This document shows positions 1 to 12,154 of a DNA stretch of 64,000 bases, piece by piece; within the stretch, counting starts at the first letter, position 1; each line of letters opens with the position of its first letter. The stretch comes from Miscanthus floridulus (taxonomy: Eukaryota > Streptophyta > Magnoliopsida > Poales > Poaceae). The notes below the pieces were generated by a model that was given only the letters and a program-made list of their open reading frames with translations, was not told where the DNA came from and ran no database searches. Where the stretch lies: positions 143,485,769-143,549,768 of the forward strand of contig NC_089585.1 of assembly GCF_019320115.1 (NCBI RefSeq), read 5' to 3'. The position numbers were made by a program, and so were the translations under genes.

Positions 1-1269
1 GACCTCTCTCCAAGAACCATTCTTGATACTCACTTGAAATGACTTGATAGATTGATCCAAGTGATGGACTTAACTTGGTGAGTAACCTTGATTCCTTCTT
101 TAAGTCATTTTCTTTCTTCTTGTTTAAGTCATTTTCTTTCTACCAAATGATTTTCAATAGTCACTAGAACTTAAACTTGATCTTCATCTTGAGTTTGATC
201 TTGATCTTCATCTTGAGTACCAAAGGTGTGCAAAGTATACTCCACAATCAAATGGCCTTGTACTCATATCTTATGATGCTTCTAGATCATCTCAAAACCA
301 AACTTAGGTACCTCAAACACTTGTAAATATGTTTCCAACTTGAGGACCTTTCAATCAAAGTGACTCTAGATCAATACAACATTTATCACTTTTCTGACAG
401 ATTTTGTACCCTTCAAAGAAATAAGCATATCTCCCAAAGTACAAATCCAAATACCACGAAATTTGGTAGAGATGTTCTTTACTAAGTTATCTAGCAGCTA
501 TAAAAATTTGAGCTTTATTTGACTTCTAGATTGCTGTCATATATCAGTTCTTCCACCACTGCTATAGGCTGAAAAACTGCTGCACTATAGCTGACAAGAT
601 CCACTCCAAAACCGAAGCATTTCTTATCCAATTCTCATGAAAATTGTACAGCATCTTATACCATAAGTCTAGAGCATGTACACCAATTTTTATGCCAATC
701 TAATAAGTTTTGATCACTCAAACATGGCTAAGATCACAGCTAGCTCAGATTTTGCAATATATGACAGATTTCAACAATTGAGCTATACTTCATCAAATGT
801 GAATCAAACTTGAAACTAACTTGTTTGAATACTTCCGTAAGACATATATCCATTTAAACCACTTACTAAGTGTCATCTTATGAACTTATCCAACACAAAT
901 CAATCCAAACTTGATTACTAAGCAATTATCCATTCAATCATCTTATAGCAAGCAACTTTGTATATTTATCCAATTCAATCAACTCATATGCACCCAAATG
1001 AAATGATCAACAAGAGATATACCTTGGTTAGCTCATGATCATCCAACTAGCAAGCTTCAACTCAATTATTTGTAAGTCATCAAATATATCCAATGAATCA
1101 CCAACAACTTGAATTGACACTTGTATGTTGATAGCACTTGGACTTCATTTAATTTTCTCTTGGCATTGGGTTAGGATGTGCACTAAGCTTCATAACTTGA
1201 TTCAACATATGATGAACAATGTGAGATCAATTGAATCAAGTCTCCAATGCCGATGGTACCTACAAACAA
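1..1269 (-). mobile_element. Untranslated region of element A downstream of gag
   Basis: On the minus strand this follows the end of the gag reading frame of element A. It is AT-rich and has stops in all frames. I see no protease, integrase or reverse transcriptase motif where an autonomous Copia element would have pol. It may be the 3' untranslated part of a gag-only derivative, or a truncation. The 3' LTR would lie beyond the left edge of the window. Confidence 0.5.
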
Positions 1270-3375
1270 TCATCCACTTTTTGATGGTACCCAAACTGGT
1301 TTGGGTCCTCTTAAGTTAGGAGCAACATACTTAGACAACGCCTTAGTATGAATAGCGGGATGTTTTGCAATTGCAACCAATGAGGTACCATTGCCATCCT
1401 TCCTAAGTATAGAATCATCATCAATTGAAATAGACTTAGGAGTGTTACCTAGGGGACATGAATGTGCCATGTGTCCTCTTTCCCGGCATGAGTTGCACTT
1501 TCTCTTTGCTTGAACCTTCTCTTCTTTGCTCATGTGGTGCTTCTCATTGCCTTGCCTCTTATGGATTGCTTGAGCCTTCTTCTCAAGCTTGGTAGGACAC
1601 TTAGAGGCAAAGTGTCACATACTTCCATACTTGAAGCACTTGATGTGAGCATAATCTTTCTTCTCATCTTCATTCTTGGTCATCATCTTGGCATCCTGAG
1701 TTTGCATTGGATGCCTTGCCTTTCCACCCCTTCTAGTTTTCTTCTTCTTTATCATCAAATCATCACCATCTTCATGGTTGATCTTGATTTGAACTTGGGG
1801 TGCAATCTCTTGCTCAACTTGTGACTTTGGTTGAGGCTTCACTTGTTGCTTCACCAATTGCTTGGTTGGGCACATTGAGGTAAGGTGACCCCAAGTGCGG
1901 CACTTGAAGCACTTGACATGCTTGAGCCTCTCTTCTTCTTTCTTCAACTTGAGCTTTTTTTCATTGAGGCAACCATTTGCAAGATGTCCCACTTCATGGC
2001 ACTTGAAGCACATAAAATGAGAGAGCTACTCTTGTTCTTACTTCTTCATCTCTCTTTCATATCTTCTCTTGCCCCATCTTTTGCCCTTGATCTTGCTCTT
2101 GTTGAAGCTAATGCCACTTGTGTCATTGCGGCTTTCTTGATGATTGACTTTGCTAGTCTTGAAGCCGACTCCACTCTTGTCACCAAAGTTTCTTTGAGTC
2201 TTCAACATATGCTCAAAGGTGACTTGAGAGTTGTAGCACATCTCTAACTTGTTGCTCAATTTCTTCACTTGTTCATTTAGCTCATTGTTCGCCTTCAAAA
2301 GGTTAGTCTCACAAGACATAGGAGTAGAACAAGCATCTATATGTGAAGAGCATGGCATATCTAATAAATCATCACAAGAGGTGGATACATGTTTCTTGCC
2401 TACATCACAAGGGTTAGCAATAATATGTGATTGATCAATTGACCCATGTGATGAACTCTCATTATTTTTAAGTTTCTTGGTAAACATTTTAATGAGACAA
2501 GCATGTTGTTCTAATAATTCATCATGAGATGCAAGTAGTGTCTCATGATTCAATTTAAGCTCATCATGTGAAGATTTATAAGCATCAAGTAAGTCTTTAT
2601 GTTCTTCACAAGAGTTCTTTAGAAATGAATTTTCATTTTCTAATTTCAATGTTTTAGCTTTCTCATTTTCTAAAGACATGGTCATGCTAGCAAGTCTACT
2701 AACAAGCTCATCATATGAATCAACATGATCAACCATATTATCATTTGATACCTTGGTGTCACCTTGTGACATGATGCAATGTGGTGTGGTTGGAGAGCGT
2801 GTAGTAGCATCTTCATCATGGCTTGAGCATGAACCATCATTACCATCAAGTGTGCATGGGGTAGCATCATCACTTGCAACACTTGTGGCATCATCATCAA
2901 CCTTGTCAAGTGAACTTGTAGTTGATCGATCATCATCATCATCACTTGACCATGACGTGGAGCAATCTTCCACAATCACCAAGTTGTGGTTATACTCAAC
3001 ACACTCATGCGCCTCCTTCTTTGGTTCATTCTCCTTCTTGAATTTACCATCATCCCATGTGGAGGAATCACCGAAGGTTTCCTTGATGGACTCCCATATC
3101 TCACGAGCGGTTCCCTTGATGTTTACTTGTTTTATCAAATCAAAGCTTAAAACATCCATTAGAAAACAACAAACATGTGCATCAAATTCATAGAGAACTC
3201 TTTGAGCTTTGGTGAGATTTCTATGGTCCAAGACATGGGTGAGACCACTTGTGACAACCCACCAAAATTTAGGTCTCTTTGCACGAAAATGATCAAGCAT
3301 GTGATTTTTCCAAAGTGCAAAGTTTGTGCCATAAAAAATGTGTGCCTCACAAACATCTAGCCCATTAGACGCCAT
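1270..3375 (-). pseudogene. Decayed gag polyprotein of Copia-type element A with four zinc knuckles
   Basis: This is the structural Gag of an LTR retrotransposon, which would package element RNA in cytoplasmic particles. The frame opens at an ATG at 3373-3375, 38 bases inside the primer-binding site, and runs about 700 codons in one frame with only a few in-frame stops (two near 2017-2040, others between 1534 and 1617). The N-terminal ~115 residues resemble the plant Copia gag (DUF4219/UBN2-like) domain; an acidic Asp/Ser-rich stretch and a coiled-coil-like Leu/Glu/Lys region follow. Near the C end are four CCHC (C-X2-C-X4-H-X4-C) knuckles: two intact at about 1970-2010 and 1880-1920, one broken near 1600-1640 (second Cys is Tyr, plus a stop), and one intact at about 1460-1500. 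The frame ends in a PVWVPS-like motif that also ends the gag of element F. No pol follows. The 11.7-kb duplication starts inside this gene at 3060. Confidence 0.75.
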
Positions 3376-3412
3376 CCTCTTGGGTCGGTGAAGACCACAA
3401 ATGAGAGACCTC

Positions 3413-3424
3413 GCTCCGATACCA
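3413..3424 (-). other. Primer-binding site of element A (initiator-Met tRNA type)
   Basis: The minus strand reads TGGTATCGGAGC two bases inside the LTR end. This is the initiator-methionine tRNA type site typical of plant Copia elements, with one mismatch to the usual TGGTATCAGAGC. It fixes element A as minus strand and 3427-5751 as its 5' LTR. The duplicated copy is at 15139-15150. Confidence 0.85.
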
Positions 3425-3426
3425 AT

Positions 3427-5751
3427 TGAAAGGGTCGAGATGGCGACTAGAGGGGAGGTGAATAGTCCTTTTTAAAAATTAATCACGTTGGCTAACCGAA
3501 ACAAGTACGGAATTAAAACTATCGGTCTAGCCAAGACTACACCCCTCTATCTATGTTCACTAGCACCTTGCAAAGATACTAATCAAGCAACAAAGGTGCC
3601 AGGCTAGCTAGAGCTCACCTAACCAATTCTAGGAGCAAGGTCACACAAACCTATGCCACTAATACTTTAAGCAACAAGAGAGCTCCTACACATGCTAGTA
3701 AGCAAAAGCACAAAGCCGACTAAGCTCACTAGCAATGCTCAATAACAAGGCAACCAATGCCAAATTAGAGAGCACAATTACTTAGCTACATAAACTAAGC
3801 AATGTGACTAACAAGGTTACACAAACCAAATTAGTCACGCAAGGGAGCTACTTCTATGCTACACAAGCAAGAAGGTAACTAGCAAGCTACACAAGCTAAC
3901 TAATTACAAAAGCAACAACACAAGCTCAATGTATATGAATGTAATCACAAGCTTGTGTAACAGGGATGCAAACCAACGGGAAGAACAAGGTTGACACGAT
4001 GATTTTTCTCCTGAGGTTAACGTGTTTGCCAACACGCTAGTCCCCGTTGTGTCGACCACTCACTTGGTGGTTCGGCGGCTAATTGGCATCACCCGCCAAG
4101 CCCGCACATCGAGCGCCACAAGAACCTACCCCAAAAGTAAGGGTAGCTCAATGACACACTTTACTAAAGTTGCTCTTTGCGGCTCCCGCGGGGCGAGCAC
4201 AATGCCCCTCACAAGCTCCTCTCCGGAGCGCCGCACAAGCTTCTTGCAGGCTTCCACGGAGACCACCGCCAAGCTATCTAGGAGGTGACAACCTCCAAGA
4301 GTAACAAGCATCACCAGCTTGCAACTCGATCACCTAGTGCCACTCAATGCAACCTCATGATGCAATCGCACTAGAATCGCTCACTCTCATAATCGGATGA
4401 TCACTATCAAGTATGTGTGAGATGGAGGGCTCCTAAGCACTCTCAAGCATGGACATAACCCCATAAACAAATAGAGCTGTTACCCCTTCACTAGATGTTT
4501 TTTGGGTCAATCGGACGCAGCACTGGACGCTGCACCGGATGCACCGATCATGAATACCGGACGTGTCCGGTCGCTATACCAGACATGTCCAGTAGCTGCC
4601 AAACCGCCACGTGTCCAACCATTGTCTCCAATAGCTCTCTGACAAGATGACTGGATGCTCAGCACGAAATGACCGGATGCTCAGCCGCTATGTCCGGTCG
4701 AGTCTAGTAAACCTCCAGGGCCCACCGGACACGTCTGTTAGAAACTAACCGGACGCTGAGCCTCAGCGTCCGGTCAAGTACAGTAAGCACCCACCGATGA
4801 CTAGACGCGTCCGGTCACACCGGACCAAACGCTGCCAGCGTCCGATCCACTATTCCACCAAACACCGATTTTGCTGATTCACACCGGATGCGTCCGGTGT
4901 GGTGACCGGACGCGTCCGGTCGCTGAGTACGTCGCTAAATACCAGACGTGTCCAGTCACAGCGACTAACTCCTTTTCACCTCTAACTTCTTCACCCTTGC
5001 TCAAATGTGCCAACCACCAATTATATCACCTTATGCACATGTGTTAGCATATTTTCACAAACATTTTCAAGGGTGTTAGCCACTCAACTTGCCATGCCAC
5101 TCGATCCTAGCGACGATGCAAAGTTAGATCACTCGAGTGGCACTAGATGACCGATATGCAAACAAGTTTGCCCCTCTTGATAGTATGGCTATCTATCCTA
5201 AACCCGGTCATGAACTTCTCTACACACTTATGACCGGTGAAATGAAATGCCCTAGGTTATACCTTTGCCTTGCACATTCCATTCCATCTCCTCCAACATC
5301 GATGCAACACATGCACCAACACGATCAACAATGATATGATCCACTTGATATCATCACGTGATCATATTGGTTCATCGATCTTGACTTCACTTGCTCTTCA
5401 CCATTGCTATCGTCCATCGGCATCAAGTCTTGCTCAAGCTTCACCCGCCACACGGTCCATCGCTCCAAAGCCTTCGACTTGCCCTTCACGCTTGCAACCG
5501 GTCCATCAAGCCATGTCTTATCTTGATCTTCTCCACCTTGATCACATGACTCAATGTCATGTCTCATGTGCAATGAGCTCCTTCATCTTCACATGTGTGA
5601 GCTTTGCAACATCTCCAAGCCATTTACACCTTCATGACATATGTTGCTCACACACATGTGCCTGTGGACTAATTACCTATGTATCTCATATAAACACAAT
5701 TAGTCCACCTAGGTTATCACTCAATTACCAAAACTACACAAGGACCTTTCA
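3427..5751 (-). mobile_element. 5' LTR of element A (2.3 kb)
   Basis: It begins TGAAAGG and ends CCTTTCA on the plus strand, a 7-bp inverted terminal repeat of TG...CA type, directly next to the primer-binding site. The length and the shared internal segments with LTRs B and F point to one Copia lineage with long LTRs (SIRE/Maximus-like by inference). Short ORFs within it look like noise. The matching 3' LTR is outside the window. Confidence 0.8.
4500..4930. repeat. Cluster of GACCGGACGC / GCGTCCGGTC motifs in LTR A
   Basis: About a dozen exact or slightly changed copies of a palindromic-core motif (GACCGGACGC and its complement GCGTCCGGTC) occur at irregular spacing. The same cluster type recurs in LTR B (6915-7330), both LTRs of F (28035-28330, 39650-39920) and the F interior (35150-35450). 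The function is unknown. Confidence 0.7.
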
Positions 5752-5956
5752 TGCGCGCATATTTGCCTTGTCCCACTATTATGATCCACCCGCGGACCCA
5801 TCAGCCCAACATGTATGCATGTCGGCCAATCCCGTCGGCTGCGCCGGGGACGGCGAGACATGCGGCCGCCGGTGCCGACAGGAACAAGCACTACTACACA
5901 TATCATTTGTAGGGGTGGCTGGTGAGGTTTTGTAGAGGTGGCTCAGCCAGCCACCC
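5752..5956. mobile_element. Fragment with a CACTA-like transposon end
   Basis: A 205-bp piece lies between LTRs A and B. It contains CACTACTAC at 5889, the terminal signature of CACTA (En/Spm) transposons, followed by GGGGTGGCTGG-like subterminal repeats in both orientations. The other end was not found. Identification rests on the short terminal motif only. Confidence 0.4.
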
Positions 5957-7883
5957 TAAAAGGTCCTAATGGCTAGAGGGGGTGAATAGCCTATTAAAAA
6001 ATTCTACAATAACACTTAGCAAACCAGTTAGACAATTATGAGGCGAAGCAAGTGTTGCGCTAGCCTACTAAAAATTGCAAGCCACCTACCACAATTCTAG
6101 TTTGTATAGTTTCTATCCACACAATAGTTATGTCACTATACTAAGTTATTGTGCTCTCAAAGGCTAACTAAAGAGCCACACTAATAAGCTCTCACAACTA
6201 GCTACACTAAAGAGCTTGATAACTAGTTTACGGTAATGTAAAGAGAGTGAGCAAGATATTTATACCACCGTGTCGAGGAGTGGACCAATCAATCATAAGA
6301 ATGAATACCAATGAAAACCAATTACCTCAAAATCAAATGATGAACACAATGATTTTTTACTGAGGTTCACTTGCTTACCGGCAAGTTAGTCCTCGTTGTG
6401 GCGATTCACTCACTTGGAGGTTCACACGCTAATTGGCATCACACGCCAAACCTTCAATAGAGTGCCACACAATCAACATAAGATGAGAATCACACATACC
6501 ATGAGCAATCCACTAGAGTACCTTTTGGCTCTCCACCGAAGAAAGGTCAAGAACCCCTCACAATCACCATGATCGGTGCTAGAGACAATTACCAACCTCC
6601 ACTCGATGATCCTCGCTGCTCCAAGCCATCTAGGTGGCGGCAACCACCAAGAGTAACAAGCGAATCCCGCAGCAAAACACGAACACCAAGTGCCTCTAGA
6701 TGCAAACACTCAAGCAATACACTTGGATTCTCTCCCAATCTCACAAAGATGATAAATCAATGATGGAGATGAGTGTGAGGGCTTTGGCTAAGCTCACAAG
6801 ATTGCTATGTCAATGCAAATGGCCAAGAAGTTAGCTTGAGCTGGCCATGGGGCTTAAATAGAAGCCCCCATGAAATAGAGCCATTGTAGCCCTTCACTAG
6901 GCACAACATGGGGTGACCGGACGCTTTGGTCATATCGACCGGACGCAGGACCCTAGCGTCCGGTCGTGCAATACACGCCACGTGTCCCCTCTCTCCAAAT
7001 ACTGAGTGCATGATCCCAACGGTCAAGTGATGACCGGACGCGCTGCTACAAAGTGACCGAACGCTGGACCTCAGCGTCCGGTTGTTTCTAGTAAGCATCC
7101 AAAAGCGAGAAATTACGTCCGAACACGTCCAGTCATGCTTGTCCAGACACACCCAATGTCCGGTCACTCGGCGTCTCCTCTGTGCGCTGCCACGTTAGTA
7201 GGACCGGACGCACCCCTTCAGCATCCGGTCACCAAGTGACCCAGCGTCCGGTCACGGACCGACGCTAGCGTCTTCACGCATCCACTGACCAGACGCACCG
7301 GTCCTACCGAGACCAGTGTCCGGTCACTTATAGTGACCTTCGTCTTTTCTGTATGGAGCACCGGTGGCATCGTCGGACTGTCCGCACTCTATGGGTGGGC
7401 ACTCTGCCCATAAAGTTCCTAACCCTTGCTCAAATGTGCCAACCACCAAGTGTATCACCTTGTGCACATGAGTTAGCATATTTTTCACAAATGTTTTCAA
7501 GGGTGTTAGCACTCCACTAGATCCTAAATGCATATACAAAGAGTTAGAGCATCTAGTGGCACTTTGATAACCGCATTTCGATACGAGTTTCACCCCTCTT
7601 AATAGTACAGCTATCGATCCTAAATGTGATCATACTCACTAAGTGTCTCGATCACCAAAATAAAATGGCTCCTACCATTTATACTTTTGCCTTGAGCCTT
7701 TTGTTTTTCTCTTTTGTCTTTTCAAGTCCAAGCACTTGATCATCACCATGGCATCACCATCATCATGTCATGATCTTCATTTGCTTCACCACTTAGAATG
7801 TGCTACCTATCTCATGATCACTTGATAAACTAGGTTAGCACATAGGGTTTCATCAATTCACCAAAACTAAACTAGAGCTTTCA
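5957..7883 (-). mobile_element. 3' LTR of Copia-type element B (1.9 kb)
   Basis: It begins TAAAAGG (decayed TG) and ends GCTTTCA. At 7884 onward it is bordered by a sequence whose complement is a polypurine tract, laid out like the 3' end of element F. This marks it as the 3' LTR of a minus-strand element. Segments such as the CTAATTGGCATCAC block are shared with LTR A. A GACCGGACGC-type cluster lies at 6915-7330. Confidence 0.75.
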
Positions 7884-8743
7884 ATCTCACCCCTTTTGGT
7901 AATTGATGACAACCCTTTCACAAAGATATGAATTGAAATTCAATTGAATCCATGTTGCTTGCCTAAGCATATTTACCATGTGCAAAAGGATATGGACAAG
8001 TTTTATGAACCCCAAATGGTAGCAATTGCTCCCCCTACATATGTGCTACGAGTTTGGATTGTAGCTTGCACATATGCTTGAATAGGAAATATAGGAGACA
8101 ATGTCTACCAAATGATGTTAAGGTATAAAAGATGGACCTTTGAAGCATGATACAATCGGAGTGCGCCAATATACCATCCTTAGCATTATGGTTAGCTCTA
8201 TACCACATGGAAATGAAGTCACTAGATAACCTATGTATGCTAGTTTTTTATTTCATCATTCAAACCTACAACTAGCATACACCACACAAGCATGGATATT
8301 GAAACTTAAAACTTGTGCCATGCAAGCGAACATATGAAATGCACATTCAAATACACCATATAAATTCATGATCTTGCTCCCCCTACTTGTGTGCTCAAAA
8401 TTTTAATTGATCCCTTTTCTTTGTCATATCTCTCCCCCTATGTCAAGTTCTCCCCCTTTATTGTCTTTTCATCATCTTAGCACACTAATATATCTTTTGT
8501 TTATATCTTTTGTTTTCTCCCCATGTACTAATATCACTAATATCTTTATTTATCTCCCCCTTTGTCATCAATGACTACAAAGGTTCAAAATATAGATAGG
8601 TTGAGATTATCAAAGTCAATCAATGGGGTGAGGATCATTTTCCTAAATTTGGTTCAATCTAGATCATTTGTCAAAGATATTTAACTCGGTTTGATCCAAG
8701 GATAAGCTTCTTCATACCTCCAAATAAGGGTTATCTTGTACCA
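7884..8743 (-). mobile_element. 3' internal region of element B with polypurine tract
   Basis: The minus strand ends in an ACCAAAAGGGGTGAGAT tract directly before LTR B, preceded by TTGTCATCAAT. The same layout ends element F. The rest is AT-rich and non-coding, with several short CTCCCCC-type runs (purine-rich on the minus strand). The 5' part of B is missing: sequence is cut at 8743 by element C, and beyond C lies MADS intron rather than B. Confidence 0.65.
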
Positions 8744-11027
8744 TGCTCGGTAGTCCTTTGAGGGGTATCCCATGAAGGTAGATTGATCGGTGGAGGTGCG
8801 CGTAATCAGGAACCGGATGGTGACACAAGGCGTAGAGATGGCAATTTTGACAGGTTCAGGTTGTCTGATCGATGTAATACCCTACGTCCTGTGTCTTTGG
8901 TGTATTGCATTAAGATGTATGTAGATGTCGACTAGGGGACCCCTGCCTCTCCTTATATACTCTAGAGGGGTAGGGTTATAAGGAAAATATCCTATTTGGT
9001 ACTATACAATATCTTGCGGTGCATGTCGACCAGTGTTGTACACGTCTTGATCTTGTGGGATGGATCACCTCTGATGGTGTGGCCCATATGGTCTACCATG
9101 GGTATCTAGGTTCGTATCCCCCATAGCTAGTCCCCGAGTGCCTTGTATCTATTGTGCAATGCCATCTTGAGTTTGTTCGAGCAGGTGCAAACAAAATCGA
9201 GCAGTCAAACTCATGGTCCGACCACCGTGTTGAGTTGTTGAGCAGTTGTGAACCGTCATCAAGCAGTGTGAACCATTGCCGAGCAGCGTGAACCGTCACC
9301 GAGCAATGTATCCTAAGTTAGGCTTGCTATAAGGATGTAAGGAGCTCAAGTTCAAAATCTAAAAATTCTTCGACTTTGGAGAAGTGTAGCCACTTAGACT
9401 TCGTCAATAAGGAGGGTAAATTAAGAAATAAGCACTACATTCACCGCCAGGTGAAGTGTGGCCACTTAGTCCCTGAGCCTGCTGGAAGATGAAGAATGAA
9501 TCTTGTAGCAGGGTCAAAGAAAAGAAGTCTAAAAGCTTACCAACGTCATCTAACATGCGCGTATCAAGACCCCAGACATGCTGCCCAAATTTAGCACCCT
9601 GATCCGAATAGCATGGAGTAGCTTGATAGCACACCGATGAGACGTAGCAAGATTTGACCACCAAGGGAGTCCTCAGCAATGAAGCACGAGCGATGAATAG
9701 TCCGGTCAACTGGTCGGCGGTGAAGTGAGCATTGGGTAGAAGCGACCGGCGAACAATCCGATCAACTGGTCGGCGACGAAGTCCATGTACATAGCGGTTC
9801 GACTAGTTGATCGGTGGAGAAGTCCGAGCACTAGGTGGTCCGATCACCTGGATGATGATCCTACAATACAAATATGTAGAACAGGTAGTACATAATGTAA
9901 AAATATATGAACTTCGGCGAAGAGTCAGCAATGGTGATAAAATAGCATATGCAGCTCAGCGGTCAGTTGGTGTGAACACTTAGTGTTATTATGAAGATGT
10001 ATTTATATTTAATATAAACCCCCCGACCAGCTAGTGTGTAGCTGAGTCTCTAGCCCTAGCTAGCCTATTAACCATAACGCGAAGTGCAGAGCCCATGTAC
10101 ATGTAGGAAGAACAAAGCATCGCTAAGGAGCCACTGCCGACTACCCATAACGCAGAGGGCAGACGCTTGTGTATGTGTAGGGAGGAGCCAGACACAGGAC
10201 CGTCTATAGGGACATTCGAGCATCAACATGACTGTTCGGGGGTTCGGATAATTGTTTGGAGAGCAAACATAGAGAAAACAGCTCGGAGAAACATTATGGC
10301 GATATACAAAGATTGGAGAATATTTCAAAGAATATTAAAGCATGACTTAGCTTTAGACAGAATGTTTGGTCGGCGACGTATGGCATTATCTGGTTGGTGA
10401 CGCGGGCAGCTCGCTTAGTAGCTCGCTTGATGGTTAGAACTAAGTTGATCTCGTGTTGGAGTAGGACAGATGTAGTTGAAGCTTGGCAGTGTCAATCCGC
10501 GTATGAAGACGTGCGCTGTGGTTGTCGAAGGATGTTGATGCGATCAACTGAGTTGCTGCGAAGGATGTTGATCTTTAGTTACGCCATCTGGCTCGCCAGG
10601 GATCAGCATGCACAAGCCCCACGGTGGGCACCAACTGTCGACAAAAGATGCTCGGTAGTCCTCTGAGAGGTATCCCACGAAGGTAGATTGATCGGTGGAG
10701 GTGCGCGTAATTAGGAATCGGATGGTGACATAAGGCGTAGAGACAGCGATTTAGACAGGTTTAGGCCGTCTGATCGATGTAATACCCTACGTCCTATGTC
10801 TTAGTGTATTGCATTGAGATGTATGTAGATGTCGACTAGGGGACCCATGTCTCTCCTTATATACTCTGGAGGTGTAGGGTTACAAGGAAAGTATCCTCTT
10901 TGGTACTATACAATATCTTGTGGTGCACATCGACTAGTGCTGTGCACGCCTTGATCTTATGGGCTGGGCCACCTCTGATGGTGCGGCTCATGTGGTCCGT
11001 CATGTGTATCTGGGGTTGTACCCCCCA
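8744..11027 (-). mobile_element. Element C: small non-autonomous LTR retrotransposon
   Basis: It has two direct repeats of about 380 bp (8744-9123 and 10649-11027), each TGCTCGG...CCCCCA, around a 1.5-kb interior without coding motifs. A minus-strand primer-site-like sequence (TGGTGCCCACCGTGGGG, complement of 10617-10633) follows the right-hand LTR, and a purine-rich CTCGGGGACTAGCTA tract precedes the left-hand LTR, so the element reads on the minus strand. It has no gag or pol and is of Gypsy type by these sites. Bases flanking the two ends do not match (TACCA versus CAAGC), so no target duplication is visible. Confidence 0.75.
9248..9307. repeat. 20-bp tandem repeat inside element C
   Basis: Three imperfect 20-bp units, each starting GTGAACC and ending with an AGCA-type motif. 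The duplicated copy is at 20974-21033. Confidence 0.7.
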
Positions 11028-11147
11028 CAAGCACTCTATATTCAAAGTGGTCCATTAATTTAGAAATATGAAGGACTATGCTATCAATACTAGCTTCATG
11101 CAAAAATTATTTTAACGCATTAGGAAATGGTTTGTTCAATGGATTAC
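11028..11147 (-). other. MADS-gene intron remnant between exon half and element C
   Basis: AT-rich, non-coding sequence directly downstream (minus strand) of the exon donor GTAATC. The next expected short K-domain exon is not present here. The duplicated copy is at 22754-22873. Confidence 0.6.
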
Positions 11148-11219
11148 CCTTGTGGATCTTATGTGCCTTAAGGATGAATCAAGTTGCTTCTCAAGCTGCT
11201 CAAGCTCTTTGATACCAAG
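11148..11219 (-). pseudogene. 3' half of MADS K-domain exon, first copy
   Basis: Read on the minus strand it encodes the end of the K1/K2 region ([14 protein letters not shown], then RHIRSTR) and stops at a GT donor at 11147. The five bases at 11215-11219 are the left target-site duplication of D. A second, identical copy lies at 22874-22945 because of the tandem duplication. Confidence 0.9.
11215..11219. repeat. Left target-site duplication CCAAG of element D
   Basis: CCAAG directly precedes the TGTCGGGG start of D and recurs at 40830-40834 directly after the end of D's 3' LTR. Counting it once restores a 100-bp exon length. Confidence 0.9.
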
Positions 11220-12154
11220 TGTCGGGGACCAATACTAGGGTACCTGAAGAGGAGCTAATGGCCATCAATGTTGATTCGTCCGCACGATCAAGAGCGTGAC
11301 TACACCGCTTGCCAGGGCCCTCCTCATCCGGCCAATGAGGTGGTGGTCCCTACCTCATTGGACCCCCAAGGGTTGGCTCTGCCTCAGTGGGGGCTGCGGC
11401 CGAGGGCCCTGTCTCATCCGACCCTTGAGGGTTGGCTCTGCCTCGGCTAACTCTTGAGGGATGGCTTCATCTTGCCCAACCCTCAAGGGATGGCTCTGCC
11501 TCACCCGACATCTAAGAGCAGGGTCTGTCTCTCTCGATCCTTGAGGGCTGGCTCTACCTCATCTAATGTCTGAGGGCTGGCTCCACCTTACTCGACATCT
11601 GAGGGCTGGGTCCACCCCGCCCAACGTCTAAAGACTAGCTCCACCTCATCCAACGTCTGAGGGCTGACTCCAGCTCACCCAATGTCTAAGGGCTAGGTCC
11701 GCCTCGCCCAACATTTGCACGCGACTCCATTATAACGACACACATAAATAAGGTAGGACACTCAAGTCGACCGCAATATCGAGGACCGTATGGCCAGGCC
11801 AGGCCACAAGGGTGCTTTGTGACCTTCCAAGCATGTCAGAGCCCAAACAGTGTTGTAGGCGCCGACATTTGCCTTACAGTGTTGTTGGTGCCATCATTTT
11901 CCCTCGGGCATGGATCCTTACGGAAGCTCACGACAATAACTATGGTCTAGAAGGAAACTCATATCATCCACAGTAACGGACATACGGTCACTGTGCTGCC
12001 TGCTCTCTATATGGCCATTGATTAGCACCCTAGTCTACCGCGCTTCCCGCTGGGGCAGGATGGGATGCAACAACTCACTGACAATGTTAGGACATGGCAT
12101 CATCTGTGTACAGACGCCCAGTGTGGCCCTATCAGGGTCAGCGGACATACGCCC
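11220..12154 (+). mobile_element. 5' LTR of Gypsy element D, 3'-truncated
   Basis: It starts TGTCGGGGACCAATACTAGG and aligns with the later LTR at 26320 up to about 12154, where similarity stops (matching position about 27279). The last ~0.5 kb of the LTR and the primer site are therefore deleted. A 29-bp minisatellite (TCTGAGGGCTGGCTCC-type units) spans about 11440-11716. The duplicated copy is at 22946-23880. Confidence 0.8.

Noticed and set aside
2753..3193. 146-codon plus-strand ORF opposite gag A
   Set aside because: Shadow of the acidic Asp/Ser-rich part of gag on the other strand.
5270..5935. 221-codon ORF (and its copy at 16996)
   Set aside because: It spans the end of LTR A and a CACTA-like fragment, has no domain, and crosses an insertion boundary.
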